Source of the DNA: Gammaproteobacteria bacterium
Lineage (GTDB): Bacteria; Gemmatimonadota; Gemmatimonadetes; Longimicrobiales; Gaopeijiaceae
DNA: 58,087 bases
Reading direction: 5' to 3'
Assembly (NCBI GenBank): GCA_028820325.1
Contig: JAPPJO010000080.1
Location: forward strand, 1-58,087
Shown here: positions 1-9,474 of the stretch, in pieces
Numbering within the stretch: the stretch's first letter is position 1
How the letters are laid out: every line of letters starts with the position of its first letter
Program-made: the position numbers and the translations under genes
The notes under the pieces: model-generated
Seen by the model: the letters and a program-made list of their open reading frames with translations, nothing else
Told to the model about the DNA's origin: nothing
The model's database searches: none

Positions 1-226
1 TGACGACGTCCATCGGCCCCCGGGGCGGCGAGCCGGTGCCGTCGATGACGGTCACCCCGCGGATGATCAGGCGATCGAAGGGGCCCTGGCCCTCGTCGGC
101 GCCGCGGGGGGTAGTGGGCTCCATCTGAGCCTGCGCGGCGATGGGCGCGAGGGAGACCGCCAGCGCACAGAGCAGGCCGTGCAACAGGAACGGGAACGGG
201 CGCCGGGACGACCTATGATGCGTCAT
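1..226 (-). CDS. Secreted amidohydrolase, N-terminal fragment
   Basis: Only the first 75 codons lie in the window; the gene runs off the left edge. The start ATG is preceded by GGAGG at a 6-nt spacing. Residues 1-34 form a basic, hydrophobic signal peptide ending in an AQA-type site. After it comes a segment reading LIIRGVTVIDGTGSPPRGP, the usual opening of amidohydrolase and imidazolonepropionase-like metal-dependent hydrolases, where this strand precedes the HxH metal site. The metal-binding residues and the substrate cannot be judged because the catalytic barrel is outside the window. The enzyme is inferred to act outside the cytoplasm. Confidence 0.7.
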   Translation of the reverse strand, partial: MTHHRSSRRPFPFLLHGLLCALAVSLAPIAAQAQMEPTTPRGADEGQGPFDRLIIRGVTVIDGTGSPPRGPMDVV

Positions 227-444
227 GGGGTTCCTCCAGGGATGAACGGATCCGGTACGGCGCTGGAAATCTAGGGAAAGCGCGGGCGGGGTGCGAACGG
301 GAGAACGCCGTCCCGGGCCGGTGGGGACGGACGGTCCCGCCTCGTGAACCTCCTCCTCGATCCCCCCGTCTGGCTCTGGAGCCTCTTGTCGATAGCCGCC
401 GTCAACGGCCGACACCCAGCCGCTCGCGTCAACGACCAGGGGCT
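227..444. other. Intergenic region, no gene recognised
   Basis: This stretch lies upstream of the leftward amidohydrolase and downstream of the leftward small open frame. Apart from the ribosome site of the amidohydrolase at its left end I see no RNA gene, clear promoter or repeat. It presumably holds the promoter of the amidohydrolase gene. Confidence 0.4.
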
Positions 445-606
445 TCAACCTGGTTCGAGCCGATTCCGATCGGCTTCAAGGTGCTCGAGCGCGGTGGGCC
501 CGGGCGGCGCCTGTTCCATCGCGGCATGGCAGTCCCTCAACCACGCGCTGAGCCATTCCTCAGGCGTCTCCTGGTCCGCCGCTTCATTCTCGATGGTGGC
601 TTTCAT
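445..606 (-). CDS. Small hypothetical protein (53 aa)
   Basis: This short frame begins 37 nt after the RNA ligase stop on the same strand, so it could be the last gene of that transcript. The 53-residue product is acidic and has a plausible helix with tryptophans (EEWLSAWLRDCHAAME). There is no signal peptide or membrane segment, and I recognise no family. Upstream of the ATG I see only a weak purine stretch, so the start is uncertain and it may not be translated. Synteny with an RNA ligase in other genomes would decide whether the pairing is real. Confidence 0.35.
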   Translation of the reverse strand: MKATIENEAADQETPEEWLSAWLRDCHAAMEQAPPGPTALEHLEADRNRLEPG

Positions 607-643
607 GTCGCTTTCATGGCCAGCGCGCCCAGGCAACAGGTCG

Positions 644-1561
644 TCAATCCCCGAACGCGGCTTCCGCGAGCCGCTTCTTGTACCACTCGGGGAACCCCTT
701 GGTGACCGCGCCGTCGAAGCGCTTCTCGAAGTGCTTCCACAGGCGGTCCTTGAGGTCGTCCAGGCACTCCTCGCGCACGTCCTCGCGGATGTGGCGGATG
801 ATCCTGCCGATCTCGACCGGGGTGCCGCCTTCGATCAGCCCCTCGGCCAGGAGCCCGGTCACCACCTTCTCCCAGCGGGCCGGGCCGGACACCGATTCCG
901 CCAGGACCTTCAGGAACTCGGTCTGCCTGAGGCGCTTCCAATCGGGGTTGCCGGCGTGGGCCTCCTTGAACTTCTCCGAGACGAACTTGGCCCGGATTGG
1001 GAGACCGTCCTCGCCGAAGAGGGGAACCTCGTGGGCACGCTTGATGACCACGCCCTCGATCCTGGGCCCGCCCAGGAACGACTCGAGTTCCAGCAGCTTC
1101 TCCAGCCGGGCCGGGCTCGACAGCATCCCCTCGAAGAGGATGGGCACCGCCTCGATCCCCAGCCGGGTCGCCACCCGGGCCTTTTCCTCGTAGCCGAGGT
1201 AGTCCTCGGTGCCGGCGTCGACATCGAACAGAGCGATGTAGCCCTGCGGCACGCGGCCATAGGCGAGCGTGTTGTGGCGCGGCCGGCCCACCGCCTCACC
1301 GCGATAGACGACGCCCGGCGACAGCAGGCCATCTGCGGCCATCCGCCGGATCGACGCGACCGACGGGGCGAAGAGGTTCGGCGGCTCGTCCAGATCGAGC
1401 GTGAGCCGTTTGGAGCGGGCCGACAGGCGCGGCGGATCGCCGACCAGACCCCAACTGATCTGCGAGCCGTCCACCTTCTCTTCCACGACGACGGGCTTGT
1501 CGAGCAGTCCCTTCGTCGCACGGTGGCCGAGGGCGAATATCTTTCCGTAGCGTCCCAGCAT
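644..1561 (-). CDS. RNA ligase family protein (Rnl2-like)
   Basis: A 305-residue covalent nucleotidyltransferase. The adenylation motif EEKVDGSQISWG puts the predicted AMP-accepting lysine at residue 29. YRGEAV, EGVVIKR and RAKFVSEKF fit nucleotidyltransferase motifs III, IV and V. The last 90 or so residues are helical and charged, like the C-terminal domain of T4 Rnl2-type RNA ligases, and there is no N-terminal OB domain. By family knowledge it would seal nicks or 3'-OH/5'-phosphate RNA ends with ATP. I chose the ATG just before LGRYGKIF because the frame upstream of it is arginine-rich and unlike the family. The gene diverges from ligA. Its cellular RNA substrate is unknown. Confidence 0.8.
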   Translation of the reverse strand: MLGRYGKIFALGHRATKGLLDKPVVVEEKVDGSQISWGLVGDPPRLSARSKRLTLDLDEPPNLFAPSVASIRRMAADGLLSPGVVYRGEAVGRPRHNTLAYGRVPQGYIALFDVDAGTEDYLGYEEKARVATRLGIEAVPILFEGMLSSPARLEKLLELESFLGGPRIEGVVIKRAHEVPLFGEDGLPIRAKFVSEKFKEAHAGNPDWKRLRQTEFLKVLAESVSGPARWEKVVTGLLAEGLIEGGTPVEIGRIIRHIREDVREECLDDLKDRLWKHFEKRFDGAVTKGFPEWYKKRLAEAAFGD

Positions 1562-1896
1562 GGTTCTCGTCCGCGTGGAGTTCCGGCTCGCGACAGGTTG
1601 TCGAGAGCTTCTCGCGGCGCGAGAACCGGGATGGGCGGCCGACGGAAGTCGGCTGTGGCTTCGCGTGATGATGCGCCGGGCTGCAGCGAGACGGAATAAG
1701 CATGGCCGGGGCCTTCCGGTCAAGAGGGCCATGGGCGCTCTCGGCCGCCAGAAAGCGAAGCTCTCCGTCGGCGGCGAATCCCCCGGAGCGTGGCCATTGC
1801 GTTGGGGTTATCGTTGTGTCATTCGTCACCGCTGGCGGGCACAATCCGCATCCGGCCCGGCCCGAGGAGCCTCCCCGACCCCTTGAGAACCACGAC
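1562..1896. promoter_or_regulatory. Divergent intergenic region between RNA ligase and ligA
   Basis: These 335 bases separate two divergent ligase genes and must contain both promoters. The reading frame of ligA stays open back to an ATG at 1702, but that extension is not conserved LigA sequence, so I treat it as non-coding. I found no convincing -35/-10 pair, riboswitch or repeat. Confidence 0.35.
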
Positions 1897-3957
1897 GTGA
1901 CCCCGACCGAGGGGGAAGTTCGGCGCCGAGCCGACCGCCTGCGCGCCGAGATCAGGCGCCACGACCACCTCTACCATGTCGAGAACCGGCCGGAGATCTC
2001 GGACGGCGCCTACGACAGGCTGTTTCGCGAGCTTCAGGCCATCGAGGAGGCGTTTCCGCACCTCCTGACCCCCGACTCGCCCACCCAGCGGGTCGGGGCG
2101 GATCCGCTTTCGGAGCTGCCGGTGGTGCCGCATGTGGTGGCCATGCTCTCGCTCGACTCATCCGAATCGGAGGAGGATCTGCGCCGCTTCGACGAGCGCG
2201 TACGCAAGGCGGTGGACGGGCCGGTCGAGTACCTCGTGGAGCCAAAACTGGATGGGTCGTCGCTGGAAGTGGTCTATGTGGATGGGGTGCTGGACCGCGC
2301 CGTGACGCGGGGGAACGGGGTGGAGGGCGAGGGCGTCACCGAGAATGCCCGCACGATTCCTTCGGTGCCGCTGCGGCTACGCGCCGGGCGTGACCCGCTC
2401 CCGATCCCATCCCTGCTCGCAGTCCGCGGTGAGGTCCTCATGTACCTCTCTTCCTTCGAGGAACTCAACCAGGGCCGGGTCGAAGCCGGTCTCGAACCCT
2501 ACGCCAACCCGCGTAACGCGGCGGCGGGCGCGCTGCGCCAACTGGACTCGCGCATCACTCGGACGCGGCCGCTGGAGTTTTTCGCCTTCGACATCCTCGA
2601 CGTCACCTGGACGGCCTCCGGCACCGGGGACGGAGAGCCCTCCGCCCCCGAAAAAGCGATGGGCTTCGACACCGACGAGCAGGCGGTGGAAGTGCTGCAC
2701 AGGTGGGGGCTGCGGCTGCCGGACCGCACCCGCAAGGTGGCGGACATCGACGAAGCCATCGCCTATCACGCCGATTTCGCGCGGGACCGGGACGACCTTG
2801 ACTACGAGATCGACGGGGTGGTGCTGAAGCTGAACGCGCTGGCTCCGCGTGCCGCGCTGGGGAGCACCTCCCATCATCCCAGGTGGGCGTTCGCATTCAA
2901 GTTCGCGCCCCGGCAGGAGGTGACCCGCCTGGAGCGCATCACCGTGCAGGTCGGCCGCACGGGAAAGCTGACTCCGCTCGCCCTGCTGCGCCCCGTCGAG
3001 GTTGGGGGTGTAACCGTGTCGCGCGCCTCGCTGCACAACCGCGAGGAGCTGGAGCGCAAGGATGTGCGCGCGGGCGACCTGGTCCGCATTCAGCGCGCGG
3101 GCGACGTCATTCCGCAGGTGGTCGAGCGGGTGGAGGAACCCGGGCGGGCGCGCAGCGAACCCTTCCCGATGCCCGAGGAGTGCCCCCGGTGCGGCGCGGC
3201 CGTGGTGGAAGAGGGGCCGTTCGTGGTGTGTTCGAACCGCCTGGGCTGTCCGGCCCAACTGGAACGCGGCATCGAGCATTTCGTGTCGCGGGGCGGGCTC
3301 GACATCGAGGGCCTGGGTTCGGAGACGGTCGCGCTGCTGGTCGGTGAGGGCCTGGTGCGCGAGCCCGCCGACCTCTTCGATCTGACGCCGGACGACCTCC
3401 TCAAGCTCGAGGGGTTCGCGGAAACCCGGTCGCGAAAGCTGGCGGCGGCGATTCTGAGCGGGAAGAAAACGGAACTCGCGCGCTTCATCTACGGCCTGGG
3501 CATCCCCGAGGTGGGGGCCACGGTGGCGCGCGTACTGGCCGCCGAGTTCCGCGATCTCGCGACCCTGCGCGAAATCACGGCGGAGCGGCTGGAGGAGGTG
3601 GAGGGGATCGGGCCCATCATGTCGAAGAAGATCACGCGGTTCTTCAACGATGATGCCCGCGCCGCTTCCGTCGATGCCATTCTGTCCAAGGGCTTCGACC
3701 TGATTCCTCCGCCCGAGCGGGAGAGCCGCGCGCTGGAGGGAAAGAGCTTCGTGTTCACCGGAAAGCTGGACTCGATCACGCGATCCGAGGCGAAGAAGCG
3801 CGTGGAGAGCCTGGGTGGGCGCGTGGTTTCTTCCGTAAGTTCCGCCACCGGCTACCTGGTCAGGGGGGAGCGACCGGGATCCAAGGCGAAGAAGGCCGAA
3901 GAGCTGGGTGTTCCTGTGCTGGACGAACAAGCCTTCCTGAGGTTGCTCGAGGAATAG
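1897..3957 (+). CDS. ligA: NAD-dependent DNA ligase LigA
   Basis: A 686-residue bacterial LigA that seals DNA nicks in replication and repair using NAD+. Residues 1-65 form domain Ia with the NMN-contacting HDHLYHV and DGAYDRLF segments. The adenylation lysine is K117 in EPKLDGSS, close to K115 of E. coli. The OB fold follows, then a four-cysteine zinc finger (CPRC...CSNRLGC), helix-hairpin-helix repeats (LGIPEVGATVA, VEGIGPIMSKKI) and a C-terminal BRCT domain beginning FVFTGKLDSITRSEAK. The GTG start is chosen because it leaves about 20 residues before HDHLYHV, as in the family. The Shine-Dalgarno is weak. All domains are present, so this is the likely essential replicative ligase. Confidence 0.96.
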   Translation: MTPTEGEVRRRADRLRAEIRRHDHLYHVENRPEISDGAYDRLFRELQAIEEAFPHLLTPDSPTQRVGADPLSELPVVPHVVAMLSLDSSESEEDLRRFDERVRKAVDGPVEYLVEPKLDGSSLEVVYVDGVLDRAVTRGNGVEGEGVTENARTIPSVPLRLRAGRDPLPIPSLLAVRGEVLMYLSSFEELNQGRVEAGLEPYANPRNAAAGALRQLDSRITRTRPLEFFAFDILDVTWTASGTGDGEPSAPEKAMGFDTDEQAVEVLHRWGLRLPDRTRKVADIDEAIAYHADFARDRDDLDYEIDGVVLKLNALAPRAALGSTSHHPRWAFAFKFAPRQEVTRLERITVQVGRTGKLTPLALLRPVEVGGVTVSRASLHNREELERKDVRAGDLVRIQRAGDVIPQVVERVEEPGRARSEPFPMPEECPRCGAAVVEEGPFVVCSNRLGCPAQLERGIEHFVSRGGLDIEGLGSETVALLVGEGLVREPADLFDLTPDDLLKLEGFAETRSRKLAAAILSGKKTELARFIYGLGIPEVGATVARVLAAEFRDLATLREITAERLEEVEGIGPIMSKKITRFFNDDARAASVDAILSKGFDLIPPPERESRALEGKSFVFTGKLDSITRSEAKKRVESLGGRVVSSVSSATGYLVRGERPGSKAKKAEELGVPVLDEQAFLRLLEE

Positions 3958-4139
3958 CCGAGCGGAATCCGGGACTACCGGCCGTGCCGGAGCTGCGGGT
4001 GACGGTGTCCGCAATCCCGCGGGGGCCCGGATGGCATTCACCGGTGCGCGATTTCAGCGGTACGTTTATCGTTCGTGACATGAAACCCCCGAATCGCGCC
4101 CCCAGCCGCCGCTCCGTGGCCCCTCCCGGATAGCCGGAT

Positions 4140-5102
4140 TTGATCCTCCCCGCACTGGGCCTGTTCGGCGGCGTGATCGGCCTCTATCTCGGCGCCCATT
4201 GGCTCGTTTTCGGCGCGGCCGGCCTGGGCAGGACGATCGGGGCGCGGCCCATCGTGGTGGGGCTGACCGTGGTCTCGCTGGGCACGTCCGCGCCCGAACT
4301 GGTGGTGTGTGTGCTCGCCGCCATCGGGGGGAGTTCCGACCTGGCGATCGGCAACGCCCTCGGCTCCAATCTCGCCAACGTCGGCCTGATCCTCGCGGTC
4401 ACCGCGATCGTCCAGCCGCTCGGCGTCAACCGGCGCATGGTGGTACGCGAGATTCCGGCAATGCTCGCGATCACCGTGCTGGCCTATCCGCTGATCGCCG
4501 ACCAGTACGCATCTCGACTGGACGGGGCGGTTCTCCTGGGCGTGCTCGTGATCTACCTGGGCGCTCTGCTGCGCTCGGCGCGCCGCGAGACCCCCGAGAT
4601 CCTCAAGGAGTTCGAGGCGTTTTCCGAGGATGATGCCCGTACGAAGCCGACATCGGTCACGAAGAACGTGCTGCTGGTCCTCCTGGGATCGGGACTTCTG
4701 GTGCTGGGCGGGAGGCTGATCGTAGTCAGCGCAATCGATATCGCCACGGGGATGGGCATCTCGGAGCTGCTCATCGGCGGAACCGTCGTCGCCATCGGCA
4801 CATCGCTGCCCGAACTGGCCACCTCGGTGGTCGCGGCGACGCGCAATGAGGCGGATATCGCCGTCGGCAACGTCATCGGCTCCAACATCTTCAATCTGAC
4901 GGCGGTCCTGGGCACCGCAGCCGTCATCGAACCGCTCTCGGTCGCCTCGGGCGTGCTGGGCCGCGAATTCCTCGCGATGTTCATCCTGTCGGCGCTGGTG
5001 TGGCCGATGGCGTGGTCCGCGCTCAAGGTTCGGCGCTGGGAAGGACTTACGCTCCTCGCGCTCTACGCCGTATTCTGGCTGTGGCTGGGGGGGAGCGCAT
5101 GA
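4140..5102 (+). CDS. Calcium/sodium antiporter (YrbG family)
   Basis: A 320-residue inner-membrane exchanger of the CaCA superfamily with about ten hydrophobic segments. The two inverted alpha repeats are clear: GTSAPELVV with GNALGSNLANVG in the first half, and GTSLPELATS with GNVIGSNIFNL in the second. The acidic residues of the two GTSxPE motifs are the expected cation ligands. An acidic cytoplasmic loop (residues 155-175) separates the halves. The start is TTG, because an ATG in frame 60 bases upstream runs into a stop. Its stop codon overlaps the start of the next gene (ATGA), so both are probably cotranslated. It would extrude Ca2+ or exchange it for Na+. Confidence 0.9.
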   Translation: MILPALGLFGGVIGLYLGAHWLVFGAAGLGRTIGARPIVVGLTVVSLGTSAPELVVCVLAAIGGSSDLAIGNALGSNLANVGLILAVTAIVQPLGVNRRMVVREIPAMLAITVLAYPLIADQYASRLDGAVLLGVLVIYLGALLRSARRETPEILKEFEAFSEDDARTKPTSVTKNVLLVLLGSGLLVLGGRLIVVSAIDIATGMGISELLIGGTVVAIGTSLPELATSVVAATRNEADIAVGNVIGSNIFNLTAVLGTAAVIEPLSVASGVLGREFLAMFILSALVWPMAWSALKVRRWEGLTLLALYAVFWLWLGGSA

Positions 5103-6232
5103 GCAGATCCGACATGGAATCCGCGCTGGAGCGCTGGCAGGAGGCCGGGCTTGTCTCCGGCGAGCTGGCCGAGCGGCTGCGCGAGGAGCACGCGCACAGC
5201 CAACGGCGCGCGCGTCGCCGGTTTCTGCAATACGCCGTCGCGGGAATGGCAGGCATTCTGCTGGTGATCGCGGCGGTCACCTTCTTTGCCTGGTCGTGGC
5301 CCGACCTGGGGCCCGCGGCGCGCACATGGGTGATTGCCGGGACGGGGATCGCGATCGTGCTGCTGGGGATGCGGCTCGAGGCGGCGCGGCGCTACGTGCC
5401 GGTGACGTACGCGCTCCAGACCAGCGGTCTGATCCTGCTCCTCACGGCGTACGTGTACTCGATGGAGGCCTGGGAAAACACGACGCCAGGCGGCGTCGTG
5501 GTCGGCCTTCTCGCCCTTGCAACTCCGGCCGCGACCATCCCGGTCTTCGTGCGCCGCAACCCGATCATGCCGGCGGTGGGCACGGCGCTCGGCTACGGCT
5601 TTCTGGCGGCGTTTCTCTTTCGAGCCTTCGATCTGGACACCGACGTCATCATCTGGATCCTCGACGGTGCGCTGGCGGCTGCCCTGGTGGTTCTTGCCCT
5701 GCTGATGCGGACGGGAAACACCCGGTCCGTCTCACGTCGAACCCTGTACGCCTTCACCGTCAGCCTCTACGTGGGCTATCCTATGGCGGGCCTTACCGTG
5801 GCCGGGCCCTTCGAGCTCGGCGCGGAGGCGCTCCTGGCGCTGGACGCGTGGCTGTTGCTGGTCACAGCGCTGGCCCTCTGGGGCATCTATCGAGCTCCGG
5901 CGATGCTGCGGAGCGCACGCTACAGCCTGCACCTCGCGGCATCGGTCCTGATTGCCATTCCTCTGGGGTTCGGAACCGCGCTCGATGTGTACGATCTTCC
6001 GCCGCTGGGCGCCGCAGCTGTGGTGGCGGGAGCCGGGGCGTGCGGACTGTCGTACGGACTGCGCACGAACGCGCGGCCGCTCGTGCTGTGTTCCTGCGTG
6101 ACCATCGTGTGCGCCGCATGGTATCTGGCTGTCGACGCCGGCGACAGACTGGGTTCCGTAGTCGCGCTGGCGTTTACGGCGGCGCTGTTCTTCTGGGTGG
6201 CTACCCGGTTGGGCAGGGAGAAGGAGGCATGA
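5099..6232 (+). CDS. DUF2157-type multi-pass membrane protein
   Basis: A 377-residue protein. The first 45 residues are a charged cytoplasmic helix ([19 protein letters not shown]), the usual N-terminal part of DUF2157 proteins, followed by a basic RRARRRF turn and about ten hydrophobic segments. No catalytic motif is visible. It is translationally coupled to the antiporter by ATGA overlap and leaves a single base before fabI, so all three probably share a transcript. Function is unknown. Family assignment rests on the N-terminal helix plus overall topology, with no test of homology possible here. Confidence 0.75.
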   Translation: MSRSDMESALERWQEAGLVSGELAERLREEHAHSQRRARRRFLQYAVAGMAGILLVIAAVTFFAWSWPDLGPAARTWVIAGTGIAIVLLGMRLEAARRYVPVTYALQTSGLILLLTAYVYSMEAWENTTPGGVVVGLLALATPAATIPVFVRRNPIMPAVGTALGYGFLAAFLFRAFDLDTDVIIWILDGALAAALVVLALLMRTGNTRSVSRRTLYAFTVSLYVGYPMAGLTVAGPFELGAEALLALDAWLLLVTALALWGIYRAPAMLRSARYSLHLAASVLIAIPLGFGTALDVYDLPPLGAAAVVAGAGACGLSYGLRTNARPLVLCSCVTIVCAAWYLAVDAGDRLGSVVALAFTAALFFWVATRLGREKEA

Positions 6233-6233
6233 A

Positions 6234-7124
6234 ATGCTGGGGATAGATCTGAGCGGCAAGCGCGCGTTCATCGCCGGGGTCGCGGACGACAGGGGGTACG
6301 GCTGGGCCATCGCCCGCGCGCTTGCTGCGGCCGGTGCCACGATCTGCCTGGGCACCTGGCCCCCGGTGATGCGCATCTTCCGGATGAGCCTGAAGCGGGG
6401 AAGGCTGGATCGCTCGCTTCCGGGCGGAGGTGAACTCGAGATCGAGAAGATCTATCCCCTCGACGCCATCTTCGACACCCCGGACGACATTCCCGCGAAG
6501 TATCGGGACGACAAGCGCTATCGTGCGGTCGACGGCTACACCATCCAGGAGGTCGCGGACACCCTTCGCGCCGATTTCGGGGATGGGTGCCTGGATATCC
6601 TCGTGCACTCGCTCGCGAACGGCCCCGAGGTGCGCAAGCCGCTCATCGAGACCAGCCGCAGCGGCTACCTGGCCGCGATCAGCGCCAGTTCCTACTCCCT
6701 CGTGAGCATGGTTCAGCGCTTCGGTCCCCTCATGCGACCGGGCGCGGCGGCGGTCTCGCTGAGCTACCTGGCTTCCGAACGCGTCATCCCCGGGTACGGC
6801 GGGGGAATGAGCGCGGCCAAGGCGGCGCTCGAGAGCGACACCCGCGTGCTCGCCTTCGAGGCGGGGAGGCGGTGGGGGATGCGGGTGAACACCATCAGCG
6901 CGGGCCCGCTGCCCAGCCGGGCGGCGTCCGCGATCGGCCTGATCGACCGCATGGTCGAGTACTACCGCACCAATGCGGCCCTGCCGGAGGTGAATACCGC
7001 CGACGACGTGGCCAACGCCGCCGCCTTCCTGTGCTCGCCGCTGGGGGCGGGGATCACCGGCGCGACCCTCCATGTGGACAAGGGCTACCACGTCATGGGC
7101 ATCGCTGCGGAGCCGCAGCTCTAG
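6234..7124 (+). CDS. fabI: Enoyl-[acyl-carrier-protein] reductase, plastid/chlamydial-type FabI
   Basis: A 296-residue NADH-dependent reductase for the last step of fatty acid elongation. [13 protein letters not shown] near the N-terminus is the FabI dinucleotide site. The active-site pair is Y188 and K196 in [11 protein letters not shown], a Tyr-x7-Lys spacing as I recall for plant ENR, one residue longer than in E. coli FabI. Residues 60-105 carry an insertion ([16 protein letters not shown]) that I know from plant and chlamydial enzymes, and [24 protein letters not shown] and [15 protein letters not shown] match that branch closely. GGAGG lies just upstream, overlapping the end of the preceding gene. 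It is likely the main housekeeping enoyl reductase. Confidence 0.93.
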   Translation: MLGIDLSGKRAFIAGVADDRGYGWAIARALAAAGATICLGTWPPVMRIFRMSLKRGRLDRSLPGGGELEIEKIYPLDAIFDTPDDIPAKYRDDKRYRAVDGYTIQEVADTLRADFGDGCLDILVHSLANGPEVRKPLIETSRSGYLAAISASSYSLVSMVQRFGPLMRPGAAAVSLSYLASERVIPGYGGGMSAAKAALESDTRVLAFEAGRRWGMRVNTISAGPLPSRAASAIGLIDRMVEYYRTNAALPEVNTADDVANAAAFLCSPLGAGITGATLHVDKGYHVMGIAAEPQL

Positions 7125-7128
7125 GGCG

Positions 7129-8499
7129 ATGAGCGGCGGGCGTCCCTTCGGCGATGCCCTGCCGCACCTGCGGGTCACGCCCCCGGGGCCGCGCTCGCGG
7201 GCGCTCGGGAAGCGGTTGCGGCAGGCCGAATCCCGCAACGTGACCTTCATCGGCGACCGCTTCCCGGTCTTCTGGGAAGAGGCCCTGGGGTCCAACGTGC
7301 GCGATGTCGACGGCAACGTGTACGTCGACCTCACGGGCGCGTTCGGGGTCGCCTTCGCCGGCCACCGCCATCCGCGAATCGTGCGGACGGCGGCCGAGCA
7401 GCAGCACCGGCTGACGCACGGGATGGGCGACATCCACCCTCCGGCGGCCAAGGTCGAACTGCTGGAGCGGCTGACGGGGCTCGCTCCCTGGCCGGAGGCG
7501 CGCGCGGTTCTGGCCTCTGCGGGGTCCGAAGCTGTGGAAATTGCGCTGAAAACCGCCGAATTATCCACAGGACGAGCTGGTATCCTCGCCTTTGAATGTG
7601 GATATCACGGTTTGACCCTCGGTGCTCTCGCTACCACCCACCGCGACGACTTCCGCGCGCCCTTCCGCAGGCGTCTCTACGATGGCGTGGTGTTTGCTCC
7701 GTTCCCCGGCCGCCCGGAAGAAGTGTCGCCGAGCCTCGCGGCGTGTGAGCGGGCGTTCGAGGATGGCGCCCGCCGTGGAGCCGCGATCGGCGCGGTGCTG
7801 GTGGAGCCGGTGCAGGGCCGCGGGGGCGTGGGCATCCCGCCTCGCGGGTTCTTTCCGGCACTGTGCGCGCTCGCCCGGCAGCACGGGGCGGTCGTAGTGG
7901 CCGACGAAGTGTTCACCGGCCTCGGCCGCTGCGGGAGCATGTTCGCGGGGCCCGCCCTCGGGCTCGACGCCGACCTCATCTGCCTGGGCAAGGCGCTGGG
8001 CGGCGGCTTCCCGCTGAGCGCGTGCCTGGGGACGGCGGAGGTCTTCGACGCCTGGCCGGAGTCGGCCGGCGAGGCCCTGCATACCAGCACCTTCCTCGGA
8101 CACCCGGTCGCCTGCGCCGCGTCACTGGCCTTCCTGGACCTTGTGGAGTCGGAGCGCCTCCACCGGCACGCGGCGAGCTTGGGGGAGCACCTCCTCGCCC
8201 ATCTGCGCGAACGACTGGATGGCGTCGCGCACGTGAGGGAGGTACGGGGGCTGGGTCTGCTGGCCGGAATCGAGATCGTTCGTCGCGCGCCGGCGTCCCC
8301 TGGGCCCGCTCAAGCCGTGCCCTGGGAGGGAGCGGGGGCCCGCATCGCCGCTAGGCTCCTGGCGAAAGGCGTGATGGTGCTGCCCGCGGGCGAGCAGGGT
8401 CAGGTGATCGAGCTGACCCCTCCCGCAACCATGTCGCACGAGCTGCTTGACCACGCGCTGGACCGACTGGTTCGCGCCGTCATCGATCTACCGGAATAG
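7129..8499 (+). CDS. Class III (acetylornithine/GABA-type) aminotransferase
   Basis: A 456-residue PLP enzyme starting 4 nt after fabI. The order of motifs is standard: VYVDLTGAFGVAFAGHRHP near residue 60, ASAGSEAVEIALKTA as phosphate-binding loop, FECGYHGLTLGAL, VLVEPVQGRGG, VVADEVFTGLGR with the pyridine-N aspartate, and K288 in DLICLGKALGGGF as the Schiff-base lysine. The C-terminal GLLAGIEIV and MVLPAGEQG segments close the small domain. Substrate cannot be decided: 4-aminobutyrate, acetylornithine or another omega-amino acid are all possible. Its last 12 bases overlap the end of the convergent hydrolase gene. Confidence 0.88.
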   Translation: MSGGRPFGDALPHLRVTPPGPRSRALGKRLRQAESRNVTFIGDRFPVFWEEALGSNVRDVDGNVYVDLTGAFGVAFAGHRHPRIVRTAAEQQHRLTHGMGDIHPPAAKVELLERLTGLAPWPEARAVLASAGSEAVEIALKTAELSTGRAGILAFECGYHGLTLGALATTHRDDFRAPFRRRLYDGVVFAPFPGRPEEVSPSLAACERAFEDGARRGAAIGAVLVEPVQGRGGVGIPPRGFFPALCALARQHGAVVVADEVFTGLGRCGSMFAGPALGLDADLICLGKALGGGFPLSACLGTAEVFDAWPESAGEALHTSTFLGHPVACAASLAFLDLVESERLHRHAASLGEHLLAHLRERLDGVAHVREVRGLGLLAGIEIVRRAPASPGPAQAVPWEGAGARIAARLLAKGVMVLPAGEQGQVIELTPPATMSHELLDHALDRLVRAVIDLPE

Positions 8500-9405
8500 A
8501 CCGCTCGCCTTCAGATAATCGAGCGTTGCCGCCGCGCACGCCTCCGGCTGCTCCAGTTGCACGAGGTGCGTCCCTCCGCGGATCCAGGCATAGTCCACGG
8601 TCGGGATATGATGGAGTTCGGTGGTCGGGAAATACGTGTAGGGGATGCCGGGGTCGGCCCCGATGACCATCGTCGGACAGGCGAGCGCCCCGAAGTCGAT
8701 CAACGCCGCATACTGTCCGCCGTACCGGTAGATCCGGGCCTCATACTCGCGGGGACAGCGAAGGCCAAACCCATCCCCGTCCGCGGTTCGGCGCAGCGTC
8801 GTCCGGGCCATGAGCCGGCGTACTCCGCGTGCCACGTACTGGAACGCGGGCATGTACAAGAGCACCTCCGCGAACTCCTCCCGCGTCGAATACCGGTCCG
8901 CGCGCGCAAGCGTCATCGTGGCCGCGCGCCTCGCCACGTCCGCGCACTCCTCCCGCGCGGGTCCGAACTCGCACAGCGGCGGGTCGAAGAGCACGCGGGC
9001 CGTGAACTCCCCCCCGCGCGTGGGAGACAGCAGCGAGACCAGGCCCGAGAGAGAATGGAACACGCCGGCTTGCGGCTTCTTCCCGAAGCCCCTCGTGATG
9101 GCTTCCTGGATGCGGATGTGGTCGTCGATGAGCGTGGGCACATTGTGGCTGCCGAGCGGCCCGGGCGTATTCCAGCCGTGGTTCCGGAGGTCGTAGAGCA
9201 CGAGATCGAAGTCGTTCGCGAACAGCGACCAGAACGGGTAGTAGAGATCGATCGCGAGGCTGTTGCCGTGGCTCATCACGATGCGCGGGCCGGAGGGGTT
9301 CCCGTGGCGCCGGAGCGTGGTCGACGCGCCGTCGCACAGGCGCACATCGCAGACGGAATGAGGCTCGGGCACCTGCCAGACCTGCGTCCCTTCGGGATCA
9401 CTCAT
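8488..9405 (-). CDS. Alpha/beta hydrolase
   Basis: A 305-residue alpha/beta-hydrolase. SHGNSL (residues 45-50) is the oxyanion loop. S118 in VFHSLSG takes the nucleophile-elbow position, with the usual GxSxG replaced by HSLSG. D239-region VIGADPGIPYT supplies an acid candidate, and GGTHLVQLEQPE the catalytic histidine. LYDLRNHGWN after strand 4 is typical of esterase and haloperoxidase-like members. There is no signal peptide, so it is cytoplasmic. I prefer the ATG at 9405 over an upstream TTG at 9432, since neither has a good ribosome site. The substrate is unknown. It faces the aminotransferase and overlaps its end by 12 bases. Confidence 0.82.
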   Translation of the reverse strand: MSDPEGTQVWQVPEPHSVCDVRLCDGASTTLRRHGNPSGPRIVMSHGNSLAIDLYYPFWSLFANDFDLVLYDLRNHGWNTPGPLGSHNVPTLIDDHIRIQEAITRGFGKKPQAGVFHSLSGLVSLLSPTRGGEFTARVLFDPPLCEFGPAREECADVARRAATMTLARADRYSTREEFAEVLLYMPAFQYVARGVRRLMARTTLRRTADGDGFGLRCPREYEARIYRYGGQYAALIDFGALACPTMVIGADPGIPYTYFPTTELHHIPTVDYAWIRGGTHLVQLEQPEACAAATLDYLKASGLFR

Positions 9406-9474
9406 GGCGGAACCGGGCGGGGGTTGATTCAACGCGGGGGAAGTCGGTATCTTACCGGCCCTTTGCTTGAAGAC

